Origin: Phycisphaerales bacterium
GTDB taxonomy: Bacteria; Planctomycetota; Phycisphaerae; Phycisphaerales; UBA1924
Assembly (NCBI GenBank): GCA_947459215.1
Contig: CANHCQ010000011.1
Span: 43,021 to 107,020, forward strand
Direction: 5' to 3'
DNA length: 64,000 nt
The position numbers were made by a program, and so were the translations under genes. The notes under the pieces were generated by a model, which was not told the origin of the DNA, ran no database searches, and saw nothing but the letters and a program-made list of their open reading frames with translations. This document shows, piece after piece, positions 43,006 through 53,825 of this stretch; position 1 is the first letter of the stretch; each line of letters starts with the position of its first letter.

Positions 43006-43142
43006 TATCGCCGAATCCCGCGATTCTGACAAACGCGGGAACGGGGGACCCACTTCATTGGGGCGTATCACAGCGGCGAGTGGCCGCTGCGTAGGGCAAA
43101 CCTTTCGGCCCGAGCCCGTCAGCTAACCCCGTAGGCGTCGGA
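43006..43142 (+). ncRNA. ydaO-yuaA riboswitch (c-di-AMP)
   Basis: The leader contains the conserved pieces of the ydaO class in the right order: ACGCGGGAACGGGGGACCCA, then TTGGGGCGTATCAC, a variable hairpin GCGGCGAGTGGCCGCTGC, TAGGGCAAACCTTTCGGCCC and GAGCCCGTCAGCTAACCCCG followed by TAGGCG. The class binds c-di-AMP, usually turning off potassium-uptake or wall genes when c-di-AMP is high. The gene downstream, a KimA-like transporter, is a classic target. The exact ends are approximate. Confidence 0.92.
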
Positions 43143-43200
43143 GGGATGAACCACCCGGAGCAGCCGGAGGTCGTCCTCTGCTGTGCTTCGGAGGTTCGCG

Positions 43201-45219
43201 ATGAACGTCGGACAATCTGGTTCGGAGACTCCCGGCGCGGAAGCGTCACCCCGGGAGCAGTTGTCGCTCACGCAGCGGGTCCGCCGCGCGCTGATCGGCC
43301 CGCCCCGCTCGCTCGAGGACAAGGGCCTGTTCCACAAGGTCTCGCTCATCGCCGTGCTGGCGTGGGTGGGCCTGGGCGCCGATGGCTTGTCGTCGTCCGC
43401 CTATGGCCCGGAAGAAGCGTTTCGGGCTCTGGGCGAGCACCGCTACCTCGCCGTCGCGCTCGCGGCGCTCATGGTCACCACCGTGTTCGTTATCTCCGCG
43501 GCGTACTCCCGCATCATCCGCCGCTTCCCCCACGGCGGCGGCGGTTACGTCGTCGCGACCAAGGTCCTTGGGCCCAAGTCGGGCCTCGTCTCCGGCTCCG
43601 CGCTGGTCGTGGACTACGTCCTCACCGTCACCATCTCGATCGCCGCCGCGGGCGATGCGCTCTTCAGCGTGCTGCCGGAATCGTTTCTTCCCTGGAAGCT
43701 CCCCGCCGCCATCGCCATGCTGCTGGGCATGACGCTCCTCAACATCCGCGGCGTGCGCGAGTCGGTCATGATCCTCGCGCCCATCTTCTTCGTCTTTGTC
43801 ATCACCCACCTCATCGTCATCGTCGGCGGCTTCCTCGGCCACATCCCCGAAGCCACGCAGACCGCCCGCGAGGTCTCGCAGGGCTTCTCCACCGGCGCGT
43901 CGTCGCTCGGGATTGTCGGGCTCATCCTGCTGCTGCTCCACGCCTTCTCCATGGGCGGCGGCACATACACCGGCATCGAGGCCGTCTCCAACGGCATCCC
44001 CATCATGCGCCACCCGCAGGTGCAGACCGCGCAGCGCACCATGATCTACATGGCCGTCTCGCTCGCGTTCACCGCCACCGGGCTGCTGCTGCTTTATCTG
44101 CTCTGGGACATCCGCCCGGTCGAGGGCAAGACCATGAACGCGGTGCTGGTCGAGCGCCTCGCCGCGGGCTGGCCGCTGGGCTCGGTGTTTGTATTCGTCA
44201 CCATGACCTCGGCCGCCGCGCTGTTGGTCGTGGCGGCACAGGCCGGCTTCGTCGACGGCCCCCGCGTGCTCGCCAACATGGCCCTCGACTCGTGGGTGCC
44301 GCGTCGCTTTGCGTCACTCTCCGAGCGCCTCACCACCCAGAACGGCATCCTGCTCGTCGGCGGCGCCGCGCTTGTGGCGCTGCTCTACACCAAAGGCAGC
44401 GTGACGCTGCTGGTCGTGATGTACAGCATCAACGTCTTCCTGACGTTCTCGCTCTCGATGCTTGCGATGCTGATCGATACGTGGCGCCGGCGTCGCATCG
44501 CGACGGCGTTCAAGCGTGATCTCGTGCTCTTCACGGTGGGTCTGGCGCTCTGTCTCTTGATCCTGACCGTCACGGTCATCGATAAGTTTGCCGCCGGCGG
44601 TTGGGTCACGCTCATTGTGACCGGCGCCGTCGTCACGCTCTGCGTGCTCACCCGCAGCCACTACACGCGCCTGGGCGTCACCGCCGCGGCAGCGTTCCAA
44701 TCGCTCGTGAAGCTACCCGAACAGTCCGCGGTCACCGTTCCCGCGCTCGATCCCGCCAAGCCCACCGCCGTCATCCTTGTCTCCTCGTTCGGCGGCCTGG
44801 GCCTGCACACACTCCTCAACGCGCTGCGGCTCTTCCCGCGTCACTTCCACAACGTCGTCTTCGTCTGCGTCGGCGTCATCGACTCGGGCCGCTTCAAGGG
44901 TCCGGAATCGGTTGACGATCTCCGCCGCGAGACCGACGCCACGCTCGCGCAGTTCGTGGATGCCGCCCGCAAATTGGGCCTGCCCGCCGTCGGCCGCTCG
45001 TCCATCGGCACCGACCCGGTCGAGCAAGCCGAGGACCTGTGCCTCGCGGTTGCGAAGAAGTTCCCCGCCGCCGTCTTCTTCGCGGGCAAGCTCGTCTTCC
45101 GCCACGAATCGCTGCTCGAACGTCTGCTCCACAACCAGACGGCGTTCGCCATCCAACGCCGCCTGCAGTGGGCGGGACAGAGCATGGTAATTCTGCCGGC
45201 GCGGATCGCGACAGCCTGA
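43201..45219 (+). CDS. kimA: KimA-like high-affinity potassium transporter, APC superfamily
   Basis: 672 residues from the ATG at 43201 with GGAGG upstream. About twelve membrane helices occupy residues 40-500. KVSLIAVLAWVGLGADGLSS and AYGPEEAFRALGEHRYLAVA are typical of the KimA (YdaO) branch rather than amino-acid permeases. The C-terminal 150 residues form a soluble domain (AVILVSSFGGLGLHTLLNAL; VFVCVGVIDSGRF) like the regulatory domain of KimA. The ydaO-type riboswitch in the leader strongly supports potassium uptake controlled by c-di-AMP. Confidence 0.87.
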   Translation: MNVGQSGSETPGAEASPREQLSLTQRVRRALIGPPRSLEDKGLFHKVSLIAVLAWVGLGADGLSSSAYGPEEAFRALGEHRYLAVALAALMVTTVFVISAAYSRIIRRFPHGGGGYVVATKVLGPKSGLVSGSALVVDYVLTVTISIAAAGDALFSVLPESFLPWKLPAAIAMLLGMTLLNIRGVRESVMILAPIFFVFVITHLIVIVGGFLGHIPEATQTAREVSQGFSTGASSLGIVGLILLLLHAFSMGGGTYTGIEAVSNGIPIMRHPQVQTAQRTMIYMAVSLAFTATGLLLLYLLWDIRPVEGKTMNAVLVERLAAGWPLGSVFVFVTMTSAAALLVVAAQAGFVDGPRVLANMALDSWVPRRFASLSERLTTQNGILLVGGAALVALLYTKGSVTLLVVMYSINVFLTFSLSMLAMLIDTWRRRRIATAFKRDLVLFTVGLALCLLILTVTVIDKFAAGGWVTLIVTGAVVTLCVLTRSHYTRLGVTAAAAFQSLVKLPEQSAVTVPALDPAKPTAVILVSSFGGLGLHTLLNALRLFPRHFHNVVFVCVGVIDSGRFKGPESVDDLRRETDATLAQFVDAARKLGLPAVGRSSIGTDPVEQAEDLCLAVAKKFPAAVFFAGKLVFRHESLLERLLHNQTAFAIQRRLQWAGQSMVILPARIATA

Positions 45220-45252
45220 CGATCTCGCGACGATTTCCGATACCATCCCCGC

Positions 45253-45289
45253 CGTGCCGCGGCTTGCACCACTTGCAAGCCGCGGCACG
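45253..45289. repeat. Perfect 16-bp palindrome with 5-base loop
   Basis: CGTGCCGCGGCTTGCA, loop CCACT, TGCAAGCCGCGGCACG. It lies 33 bp after the kimA-like stop and 14 bp before the DinB start. It could terminate kimA, though no T run follows, or be a short relative of the GGTGCCA/GCGGCTT dispersed repeats. Confidence 0.6.
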
Positions 45290-45303
45290 CGCGGAGTCGT
45301 CGC

Positions 45304-45825
45304 ATGCCCCCACTCTCCGACCCCTTCGACATCCTCCTCGCCCACGACCGCTGGGCCACGCACATCGTCCTCGACCGCTGCGAACGCCTCACGCCCGAAC
45401 AGTTCTCGACGTCCTTCCCCATCGGCCCCGGCGAGTCCGGCGGCCTGCGGGCCACGCTCACCCACATCGTCGGTGCCATGCGCCGCTGGGCCGACCGCAT
45501 CGGCGCGAAAGAACTCCGCCCGTTTCTGCAGGCCGACGCCGCCACCGTTACCTCGCTCCGCGCCGACCTCGACGCCGCGAGCGCGGAACTCGGTGCCCTC
45601 TTCCCGATGGTGCGCTCCGACCCCAACCGGCTCGTGACGCTCACGTATGAGGGCAAGGCGTACACGTTCACCGCCGCCGCGGCGATGGTCCACGTCCTGA
45701 CCCACGGTCACTACCACCGCGCCCAGTGCCTCAACATGCTCCGCCGTCTTGAAGTGCTCGGCATCTCCGACAAACTGCCCGATCTCGACGTCATCGACTG
45801 GCAGCACGCCCAACAGCCGCACTGA
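45304..45825 (+). CDS. DinB-family protein
   Basis: 173 residues forming a four-helix DinB-like bundle. It starts PFDILLAHDRWATHIVLDRC and has metal-ligand His residues in LTHIVGAMRRW and in HVLTHGHYHRAQCLNMLRR. DinB relatives are metal-dependent thiol transferases (bacillithiol or mycothiol type) or of unknown function. It has no clear ribosome site and follows a large palindrome. The thiol cofactor used by this organism cannot be read from the window. Confidence 0.8.
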   Translation: MPPLSDPFDILLAHDRWATHIVLDRCERLTPEQFSTSFPIGPGESGGLRATLTHIVGAMRRWADRIGAKELRPFLQADAATVTSLRADLDAASAELGALFPMVRSDPNRLVTLTYEGKAYTFTAAAAMVHVLTHGHYHRAQCLNMLRRLEVLGISDKLPDLDVIDWQHAQQPH

Positions 45826-45939
45826 AGACCGCATCGCGTCGCGCTCCGCACCACCACTGGTGTGACACCGTGCGTTGATGGAGATGTTCTAGTCTGTCAC
45901 CTCACTCGATGTGCTGACGCGGCGGCACAAGTGCGTCGG

Positions 45940-46902
45940 TCAATCGTGCGGTTTCGGCGCTCCTTGCCTTTGAATCATTTCCTCGAGCGACTCCCATCCC
46001 GCAAGCTGCGTCGGCGTTGTTTCCGCACCGACGCCGTTCTGAAGCCGATGCCTCATCGCCCGCAGTGCCCGGCGCGTCTCCCGCGGCAGCCGCGGCGGGC
46101 CGTCGTTGACCACGAGCCCGCACACCTCCTGCCGATTCCAACCCGCCCGCCGGATGTGCAGTTTGCGCTTGTGATGGATCTCCATCTCAAGGTCCCAACT
46201 CTCCCAGATGATCAGCTTGGCGATGTGCACGACTTCATGGACGACATCCTGCTCGTCCGCGTCGAATGAAAAGACCAGATCATCGGCGTATCTCGAATAC
46301 ACCGCGCCGCGCGAACGAGCAAGCCCCGCGAGCCGCCGGTCCATCGGGATGCTCAGGATGTTGGCCAGACGAGGGCTCGTCGGCGCTCCCTGGGGCAGTC
46401 GCCCATCGAGCGTGCAGATATCGGCGATGCGGCCAGCCGCCTCCTCGTCCCAGCCCAGCCACCGCGCCAGCGCCTCGACACGCCAACGCCGGATGCTGCC
46501 GAAGAAGTTCTCAAGGTCCATCGAAACAACCACGGCCCGATCCGCGTGCAGGGCGGCGTGATGCACGTACGAGCGGCCGCGGACATACGCCATCGCCGCG
46601 GCATGCAAACGCACGCCGCCGAACACCCGTTTGTCGATCGCTCTCTGCAGCTTCTTGGTCGCGGCATCCGGCGCGTCGATCCGGCGGCTTCCGCCGGCTC
46701 GCTTGGGTATCTGAAAGCGGGTGTACCTCGGACGGAACCCCTTCAACGTCGCTTCGCTCACGTCCAATCGACGACACAGCTCCTCGAACGACAGGCGACG
46801 GACGCGCCGCCGCTTCGGGAACGCGGCGTCGATCTGCTCTTGTGCGATCGGTTCGTTCGGGCGTCCGAAGAGGAACCCGGCAAGCCACTGGATCAACCCC
46901 AT
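45940..46902 (-). CDS. Retron-type reverse transcriptase, orphan
   Basis: 320 residues from the ATG at 46902. The RT core is complete: SMDLENFF with catalytic D129, LPQGAPTSPRLANI, and YSRYADDLVFSF with the YADD box at 205-208. Retron-like extras are present in altered form: HAALH (115-119) where retrons have NAxxH, and VCG (260-262) in NRQEVCGLVVND where most have VTG. Length fits retron RTs. No effector gene is adjacent: downstream is a 106-bp gap and a convergent DinB gene. A structured region ends one base before the start codon. Confidence 0.88.
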   Translation of the reverse strand: MGLIQWLAGFLFGRPNEPIAQEQIDAAFPKRRRVRRLSFEELCRRLDVSEATLKGFRPRYTRFQIPKRAGGSRRIDAPDAATKKLQRAIDKRVFGGVRLHAAAMAYVRGRSYVHHAALHADRAVVVSMDLENFFGSIRRWRVEALARWLGWDEEAAGRIADICTLDGRLPQGAPTSPRLANILSIPMDRRLAGLARSRGAVYSRYADDLVFSFDADEQDVVHEVVHIAKLIIWESWDLEMEIHHKRKLHIRRAGWNRQEVCGLVVNDGPPRLPRETRRALRAMRHRLQNGVGAETTPTQLAGWESLEEMIQRQGAPKPHD

Positions 46903-46903
46903 C

Positions 46904-47046
46904 AGGCACCTCGGTGTCGGGAATGGGGCGGGCCGGCGGTAAGCCGGCCAAGCCCCGTGTACCGGCATTGCCGAGGATGCGATCCTCGCGGCTCACACCA
47001 AGGGCAGTCCATGGGGACTGGGGCGGCGAAGCGCCGACCTGTGCCT
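46904..47046 (-). ncRNA. Candidate retron msr-msd RNA
   Basis: On the minus strand, AGGCACAGGTCGG (47046-47034) can pair with CCGACACCGAGGTGCCT (46920-46904) as an a1/a2-like closing stem. It encloses four hairpins: GGCG-CTT-CGCC, CAGTCC-CCAT-GGACTG, GAGGAT-CGC-ATCCTC and a large GGGGC...GGCCGGC-TTACC-GCCGGCC...GCCCC. The position directly before the RT gene is that of retron ncRNAs. Some hairpins may instead be dispersed repeats, so confidence is limited. Confidence 0.38.
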
Positions 47047-47160
47047 CTGCATTTGAGGCCCCACCAATGCGGTGCGACATCATGCCAGATTCCCGCGTGG
47101 ACGTCAATCCGCCTCGCTTTGATCGCCGCTCCCGGCCTCGCGCTACCCTACCCGCGTAAC

Positions 47161-47287
47161 GCTCGGGGCGCGGCCTGCTGCCTTGAACTAGTGCTCCCCC
47201 CTTCATGTGGGGCCTAGTGCCAAGTGCCTCAGCCCGCTGAGACGCACCCGTTGAACCTGATCCGGTTCGCACCGGCGGAGGGAAGCG
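47161..47287 (+). ncRNA. TPP riboswitch (THI element) with extended P3 arm
   Basis: The conserved parts are GCTCGGGGCG (5' side), GCTGAGACGCACCCGTTGAA, CCTGATCCGG and CACCGGCGGAGGGAAGCG. It lies 65 bp before the thiC start, the usual target: bound thiamine pyrophosphate shuts off expression. The P3 region (about 47172-47233) is much longer than standard and contains CTAGTGC-type words (GGGGCCTAGTGCCAAGTGCC) that recur in the thiC 3' insertion. Confidence 0.93.
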
Positions 47288-47352
47288 CACGCGGCACGCC
47301 GCGCCCCTCCACGCTCGAACCCGTCAGGTTTCTTTCGCTCGAAAGGACTTGT

Positions 47353-49515
<2,163 letters not shown>

Positions 49516-49533
49516 TACGCTTTCAACTGAGCC

Positions 49534-50754
49534 ATGGACACCCGGTGCATTACACATCTCGCGCTCAAGCAGTACAAGAGCATCGAGTCATGCGAGATTG
49601 AACTCTCGCCACTGACGATTCTCGTTGGGCGTAACGGCGTTGGCAAAAGCAACATTTTGGACGCGCTTCGGTTTGCAACGGATGCGGTGAATACCACGCT
49701 CGAGTTTGCCATCCGAGAGCGAGGCGGAATCGATCAAGTCCGGCGAAAGTCACTCGGCGGCCGGCCCACGCATCCAGGCGTGGCACTACGCATGCGAGTG
49801 CCAGAAGGCACTGCCGAGTATTCTTTTAGAATCGCCGCAGTGAGGGGGCTGGCATTTCGCGTCGACAGAGAGGCATGCCGGATCATCTCCCCGAGCGGCG
49901 TCACTCTTCACAAGTTTGTTGTCGACAACGGTGCTGTTACGCACTGGTCTCTGAATTCGGTTGCTCCGGCGGTCTCGACCGATCGACTCTTTCTTGTTGC
50001 CGTGTCCGGACAGCCAGAGTTCCGGCCGGTATGGGATGTCTTGCGACGCATGACGTTCCACAATCTCAATCCCGAAGCCATGAAGCTTCCTACGCGTCCC
50101 GAGCCCGGCGAGCTGCTAGCTCACGACGGCCGCAACCTCGCGAGCGTTATCAAGAGGCTGCGAGCTACCGACGAAAAGGGACTCGATCGCGTCATTCAGT
50201 TCATTCGCGCGATCGGAGTGCCTCTGTCACGGATCGATCACAAGCAAGCCGGAGCCCTTGAGACAATCGAAGTTTCTCAGGAAGTCCAGGTTCCTGAAGG
50301 CACGAGAAACTCCAACTTTGACGCGATCTCTCTCTCTGACGGAACAATTCGGGCCATCGGAATTCTCGTCTCGCTGATTTCAGCCCGATCCTCCGCTACC
50401 TCAGGGCCGAGCCTCATCGGGATCGAGGAGCCTGAAACAGCCCTCCACCCAGCGGCCGCGGGCGCCCTGATGGACGCACTCATCGAGGGCTCCGAGTCCG
50501 CTCAGATCATCGCAACTTGTCACAGCCCCGATTTGCTCGATCACGAAGCCGTTCTTGCCGAGATGATCCGGCCTGTGCTATCGGACAACGGAAAGACTGT
50601 CGTGGGTCGCCTCAGCGGGCCAAAGTCACAGATTCTCAAGGAACATTTGACAACGGCCGGCGAGCTTTTGCGAGTGGATCAGCTCGAACCAGACCCCGCA
50701 GATTTGCGACGCCAAGAGGAACTGAAAGGCACGCTGTTTGAGGCGATTGAATGA
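49534..50754 (+). CDS. OLD-like/AAA-type ABC ATPase of putative defence pair
   Basis: 406 residues. Walker A GRNGVGKSN (32-40), a signature-like SLSDGTIR (266-273), Walker B IGIEEPETALHP (295-306) and the H-loop ATCHSPDLL (327-335) place it with RecF/OLD-type ATPases (AAA_15/AAA_21). The C-terminal third is charged and unassigned. Its stop overlaps the ATG of the TOPRIM-like gene (ATGA). GC is somewhat lower than in flanking genes. Split ATPase plus TOPRIM pairs occur in anti-phage systems (PARIS, AbiL/RloAB types); this assignment is by analogy. Confidence 0.83.
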   Translation: MDTRCITHLALKQYKSIESCEIELSPLTILVGRNGVGKSNILDALRFATDAVNTTLEFAIRERGGIDQVRRKSLGGRPTHPGVALRMRVPEGTAEYSFRIAAVRGLAFRVDREACRIISPSGVTLHKFVVDNGAVTHWSLNSVAPAVSTDRLFLVAVSGQPEFRPVWDVLRRMTFHNLNPEAMKLPTRPEPGELLAHDGRNLASVIKRLRATDEKGLDRVIQFIRAIGVPLSRIDHKQAGALETIEVSQEVQVPEGTRNSNFDAISLSDGTIRAIGILVSLISARSSATSGPSLIGIEEPETALHPAAAGALMDALIEGSESAQIIATCHSPDLLDHEAVLAEMIRPVLSDNGKTVVGRLSGPKSQILKEHLTTAGELLRVDQLEPDPADLRRQEELKGTLFEAIE

Positions 50755-51299
50755 GCCGCTACCTGCTTGCGACAATCGTCGAAGGACATGGCGAGACTGA
50801 GTCGCTCCCTGTATTGGTTCGCCGACTTTGTCCAAACGTCCAGCCCGCTAGGCCAATTCGAGTAAAAAGACAGCGCATTACGGATCCAGTGGAGTTGTCT
50901 AGATACCTCCAGATTGCCGAAAGCAACATAGTCGACGCGGGTGGAAAAGGTGCGATCTTGCTTCTGTTGGATGCTGACAAGGACTGCGCTGCAAGTCTGG
51001 GGCCAAAATTTGAGACACAAATGGCGGCTGTAGTTCCGCACAGACATGTTCGGTGCGTCCTTGCCGTTCGAGAGTTTGAATCATGGCTTGTCGCAGGCGA
51101 GCAAGAAGCCGCGACCGAAGACGACGACCTACGTGGCACCAAGGGATGGCTCAAGACTAAGTACGGGCTTTACAGCCCCACCGTCGATCAGCCTCGGTTG
51201 ACCGCAAGCCTGAACGTCGAGTTGGCAAAGACTCGATCGCGCTCGTTGCGTCGGCTCCTCAAGGTGTTAACCGAAATCGATGTCATCGCTTCGAGTTGA
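50751..51299 (+). CDS. DUF4276-like TOPRIM-type protein, partner of ATPase
   Basis: 182 residues. The N-terminus TIVEGHGETESLPVLVRRL carries the Glu of TOPRIM-like nucleases (E11), LLLLDADKDC has the DxD pair (D74, D76), and VREFESWLVAG adds Glu108 and Glu110. This matches DUF4276 proteins, which pair with AAA ATPases. A nuclease role is likely if the acidic residues bind metal. It overlaps the ATPase gene by four bases and ends at a repeat-rich gap. Confidence 0.8.
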   Translation: MSRYLLATIVEGHGETESLPVLVRRLCPNVQPARPIRVKRQRITDPVELSRYLQIAESNIVDAGGKGAILLLLDADKDCAASLGPKFETQMAAVVPHRHVRCVLAVREFESWLVAGEQEAATEDDDLRGTKGWLKTKYGLYSPTVDQPRLTASLNVELAKTRSRSLRRLLKVLTEIDVIASS

Positions 51300-51404
51300 T
51301 CATTCCACAGCGCGGAGCTCTTGGAGCACGGCAAGGTCTATGTCCGTCGCTCGACGCGTACGAACGGGCTCGCGGTACTCGAATTTCGCTGGTGCTGTGA
51401 CCAT

Positions 51405-51503
51405 CGCCGTCGCCCGCCGCGACCAGAAGCGCTATAAGCGCTTCTGCTTCGACATCCTCGGCCAGTGCATTCTCGCCGAGACCTTCCGCCCTGAATGCCG
51501 CTG
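51405..51503 (+). pseudogene. Fragment of a VOC/glyoxalase gene
   Basis: The frame reads RDQKRYKRFCFDILGQCILA followed by ETFRPE, clearly related to SDYQRSKRFYVDILGLPILA-ETFRPE of the intact VOC gene at 54710-55153. It stops right after the match, with no start of the family and no remaining domain. This is a decayed, partial duplicate about 3.3 kb from its likely parent. Confidence 0.75.
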
Positions 51504-51551
51504 ATGCAAGACCGATCCGTATTGCATCCTCTTCTGGAGCCGCAACGCGGC

Positions 51552-51724
51552 GCTCGTCCCAAGCACCGGGCGTCAGCCCGGTGTCGCGGCGCGCACACCC
51601 CGAGCACCGAATGTGCGCCACTCCACGGCGCCGAAGCACCACGCTCCGTCGCCGTAGCACCGCATCGCGGCTCGGCGTCTCTGCGAGCATGACCCCGGGC
51701 TCACGCCCAGACTTTGGAACGAGC
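51552..51724. repeat. MITE-like element with long inverted ends, upstream of amidohydrolase
   Basis: The left end is GCTCGTCCCAAGCACCGGGC and continues GTCAGCCCGGTGTC; the right end is GACCCCGGGCTCACGCCCAG and continues ACTTTGGAACGAGC. They are imperfect inverted copies of about 34 bp. A directly oriented relative lies at 53826-54000. It occupies most of the space between the glyoxalase fragment and the amidohydrolase. Confidence 0.75.
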
Positions 51725-51846
51725 GGCCCCCCATGCCTCAAGCCTCGCGCACGATCACCGCACCCGCGCGCCATGCCACTCCTCTTTCCATTCTGTAAGC
51801 TCTCCGCCGAACACCGCATCGCCCACCGCCTCTCCCGGAGACTCGC

Positions 51847-53778
51847 ATGCACGCCGCTCTCGCACGCGCCATCGCACCCGCTCTCTTCGTCGTCGCCGTT
51901 GCACACGCCCAGCCCGCCGTGACGCCCGCCGCCGACACCATCTACTCCGGCGGCACCATCATCACCATGAACGACGCTGCCCCGCGGGCCGAGGCGATCG
52001 CGGTGAAGGGCGGCACGATCATCGCCGTCGGCTCCAAGGCCGACATCGACAAGCTCCGCACCGCCTCGACCGCCTCCATCGATCTTGCCGGCAAGGCTCT
52101 GCTCCCCGGCTTCATCGACGGCCACGGGCACGTCTTCACCACCGGTCTTCAGGCCGCGTCGGCCAATCTCCTCCCCGCGCCCGACGGCGAGGGCAATTCC
52201 ATCGCCAAGATTCAGGATCTGCTCCGCGCCTACGCCGCGACTGACCTCTCCAAGAAGTTCAACATGATCCTGGGCTTCGGCTACGACGACGCCCAGATCG
52301 CCGAGCAGCGCCACCCCACGCGTCAGGACCTCGACGCCGTCTCGAAGGACACCCCGATCCTGATCATCCATCAGTCCTGTCACCTGGGCGTCATGAACTC
52401 CAAGGCCCTCGAGCTCGCCGGCATCACCGCCGACAGCAAGGACCCGCAGGGCGGCGTGATCCGTCGCGAGGCCGACGGCAAGACGCCCAGCGGCGTGCTC
52501 GAAGAGACCGCGTTCATGCTCGGCGCGATGAAGATCTTCCCGCGCCTGAACGCCGAGCAGTTCGCCCAGCTCGCCGTCATGGGCCAGGAGATGTACATCC
52601 GCCACGGCTACACCACGGCGCAGGAAGGCCGCGCCACCGGCCCCGCGCACTCCAGCTTCGTCCGCCTCGCCGAAGCCAAGCAGATGAAGATCGATGTTGT
52701 CTCCTACATGGACATGATCTTCACCGACGAGCCGCCCGAGATGAAGACGCCGTGGCACTCCAGGTCCTACACCAACCGCTACCGCGTCGGCGGCGTCAAG
52801 CTCAATCTCGACGGCTCCATCCAGGGCAAGACCGGCTATCTCTCCCAGCCCTACAAGGTCCCGCCGCCGGGTGCCGCCACCAACTACCGCGGCTACGAGA
52901 CGCTGCCCGACAAGGTCATCGCCGCCAAAGTCGAAAAGGCCTACGCCAACGGCTGGCAGGTCCTCGCCCATTGCAACGGCGACGCGGCGATCGATCAATA
53001 CATCTCCGCCGTCCGCGACGCCGTCAGCAAGCACGGCATGGCCGACCGGCGCAGCGTCGCCATCCACGCCCAGACCGCCCGACTCGACCAGCTCGATTCG
53101 ATGAAGGAACTGGGCATCATCCCCTCGCTCTTCGGCATGCACTGCTTCTACTGGGGCGACTGGCACCGCGACGAAACCCTCGGCGCCGCCCGCGCCGAAC
53201 GCATCTCGCCCGCCAACTCCGCCCTCCGCCGCGGCATGATCTTCACCCAGCACCACGATTCACCCGTCGCACAGCCCAGCGCCATCCGCATCCTCTCCTC
53301 CGTCGTCACCCGCCGCACCCGCAGCGGCGACATCCTCGGCGCCGACGAACGCATCGGCGTGAACGAAGCCCTCAAGAGCCTCACCATCTGGGGCGCGTAC
53401 CAGCACTTCGAAGAGAAGACCAAGGGCTCGCTCGAAGTCGGCAAAGTCGCCGACTTCGTCGTCCTCTCCGCCGACCCCTTCGCCGTGAACATCGAGAAAC
53501 TCAACGACCTCACCGTCGTCGAAACCATCAAAGACGGCGTCAGCATCTACAAGGCGGGCGAGCAGCCCAAGGTCGGCGCCCTGCCGCAGCTCCCCGCTCT
53601 CGCCGCCCCGGCCGACAACCACCCCGACAGCCGCCCCGACGCGCAACCCGCTCCCTCGTTCAACCCACCCGCCCGCGGCATCTACGCCTTCACCCCCGCC
53701 CCCCACCCCTGCGGCTGCGCCGGCTGCACGCTGGGCCACATCGTCGCGTTGGGCAGCCGCGACATCGCGGCACGCTGA
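51847..53778 (+). CDS. Exported amidohydrolase family 3 protein (YtcJ-like)
   Basis: 643 residues with a signal peptide (ALFVVAVAHA). TIIAVGSKADIDKL and LLPGFIDGHGHVF carry the first metal His pair (H93, H95). Later come SCHLGVMNSKALELAGI, LAHCNGDAAID and TQHHDSPVAQPS, all typical of YtcJ/NfdA-like amidohydrolases. They hydrolyse amide or formamide bonds using zinc or iron. The C-terminus is odd: a Pro-rich run and then HPCGCAGCTLGH, a Cys-rich tail not usual for the family. MITE-like elements flank the gene on both sides in the same orientation. Confidence 0.9.
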   Translation: MHAALARAIAPALFVVAVAHAQPAVTPAADTIYSGGTIITMNDAAPRAEAIAVKGGTIIAVGSKADIDKLRTASTASIDLAGKALLPGFIDGHGHVFTTGLQAASANLLPAPDGEGNSIAKIQDLLRAYAATDLSKKFNMILGFGYDDAQIAEQRHPTRQDLDAVSKDTPILIIHQSCHLGVMNSKALELAGITADSKDPQGGVIRREADGKTPSGVLEETAFMLGAMKIFPRLNAEQFAQLAVMGQEMYIRHGYTTAQEGRATGPAHSSFVRLAEAKQMKIDVVSYMDMIFTDEPPEMKTPWHSRSYTNRYRVGGVKLNLDGSIQGKTGYLSQPYKVPPPGAATNYRGYETLPDKVIAAKVEKAYANGWQVLAHCNGDAAIDQYISAVRDAVSKHGMADRRSVAIHAQTARLDQLDSMKELGIIPSLFGMHCFYWGDWHRDETLGAARAERISPANSALRRGMIFTQHHDSPVAQPSAIRILSSVVTRRTRSGDILGADERIGVNEALKSLTIWGAYQHFEEKTKGSLEVGKVADFVVLSADPFAVNIEKLNDLTVVETIKDGVSIYKAGEQPKVGALPQLPALAAPADNHPDSRPDAQPAPSFNPPARGIYAFTPAPHPCGCAGCTLGHIVALGSRDIAAR

Positions 53779-53825
53779 AACGGACCGCGCACTGACCCTC
53801 CCTGTTCACATGGGTCGCGAAGCCG

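Noticed and set aside
45253..45289. The 16-bp palindrome as a classical terminator
   Set aside because: No T run follows the stem on either strand, so it was kept as a repeat or hairpin rather than called a terminator.
45834..45939. Toxin or effector gene downstream of the reverse transcriptase
   Set aside because: Only 106 bp lie between the RT stop and the convergent DinB gene, with no start codon followed by a sensible frame; DinB itself is on the other strand.
51283..53256. 657-codon minus-strand frame across the amidohydrolase
   Set aside because: Shadow of the plus-strand amidohydrolase, which has the metal motifs.
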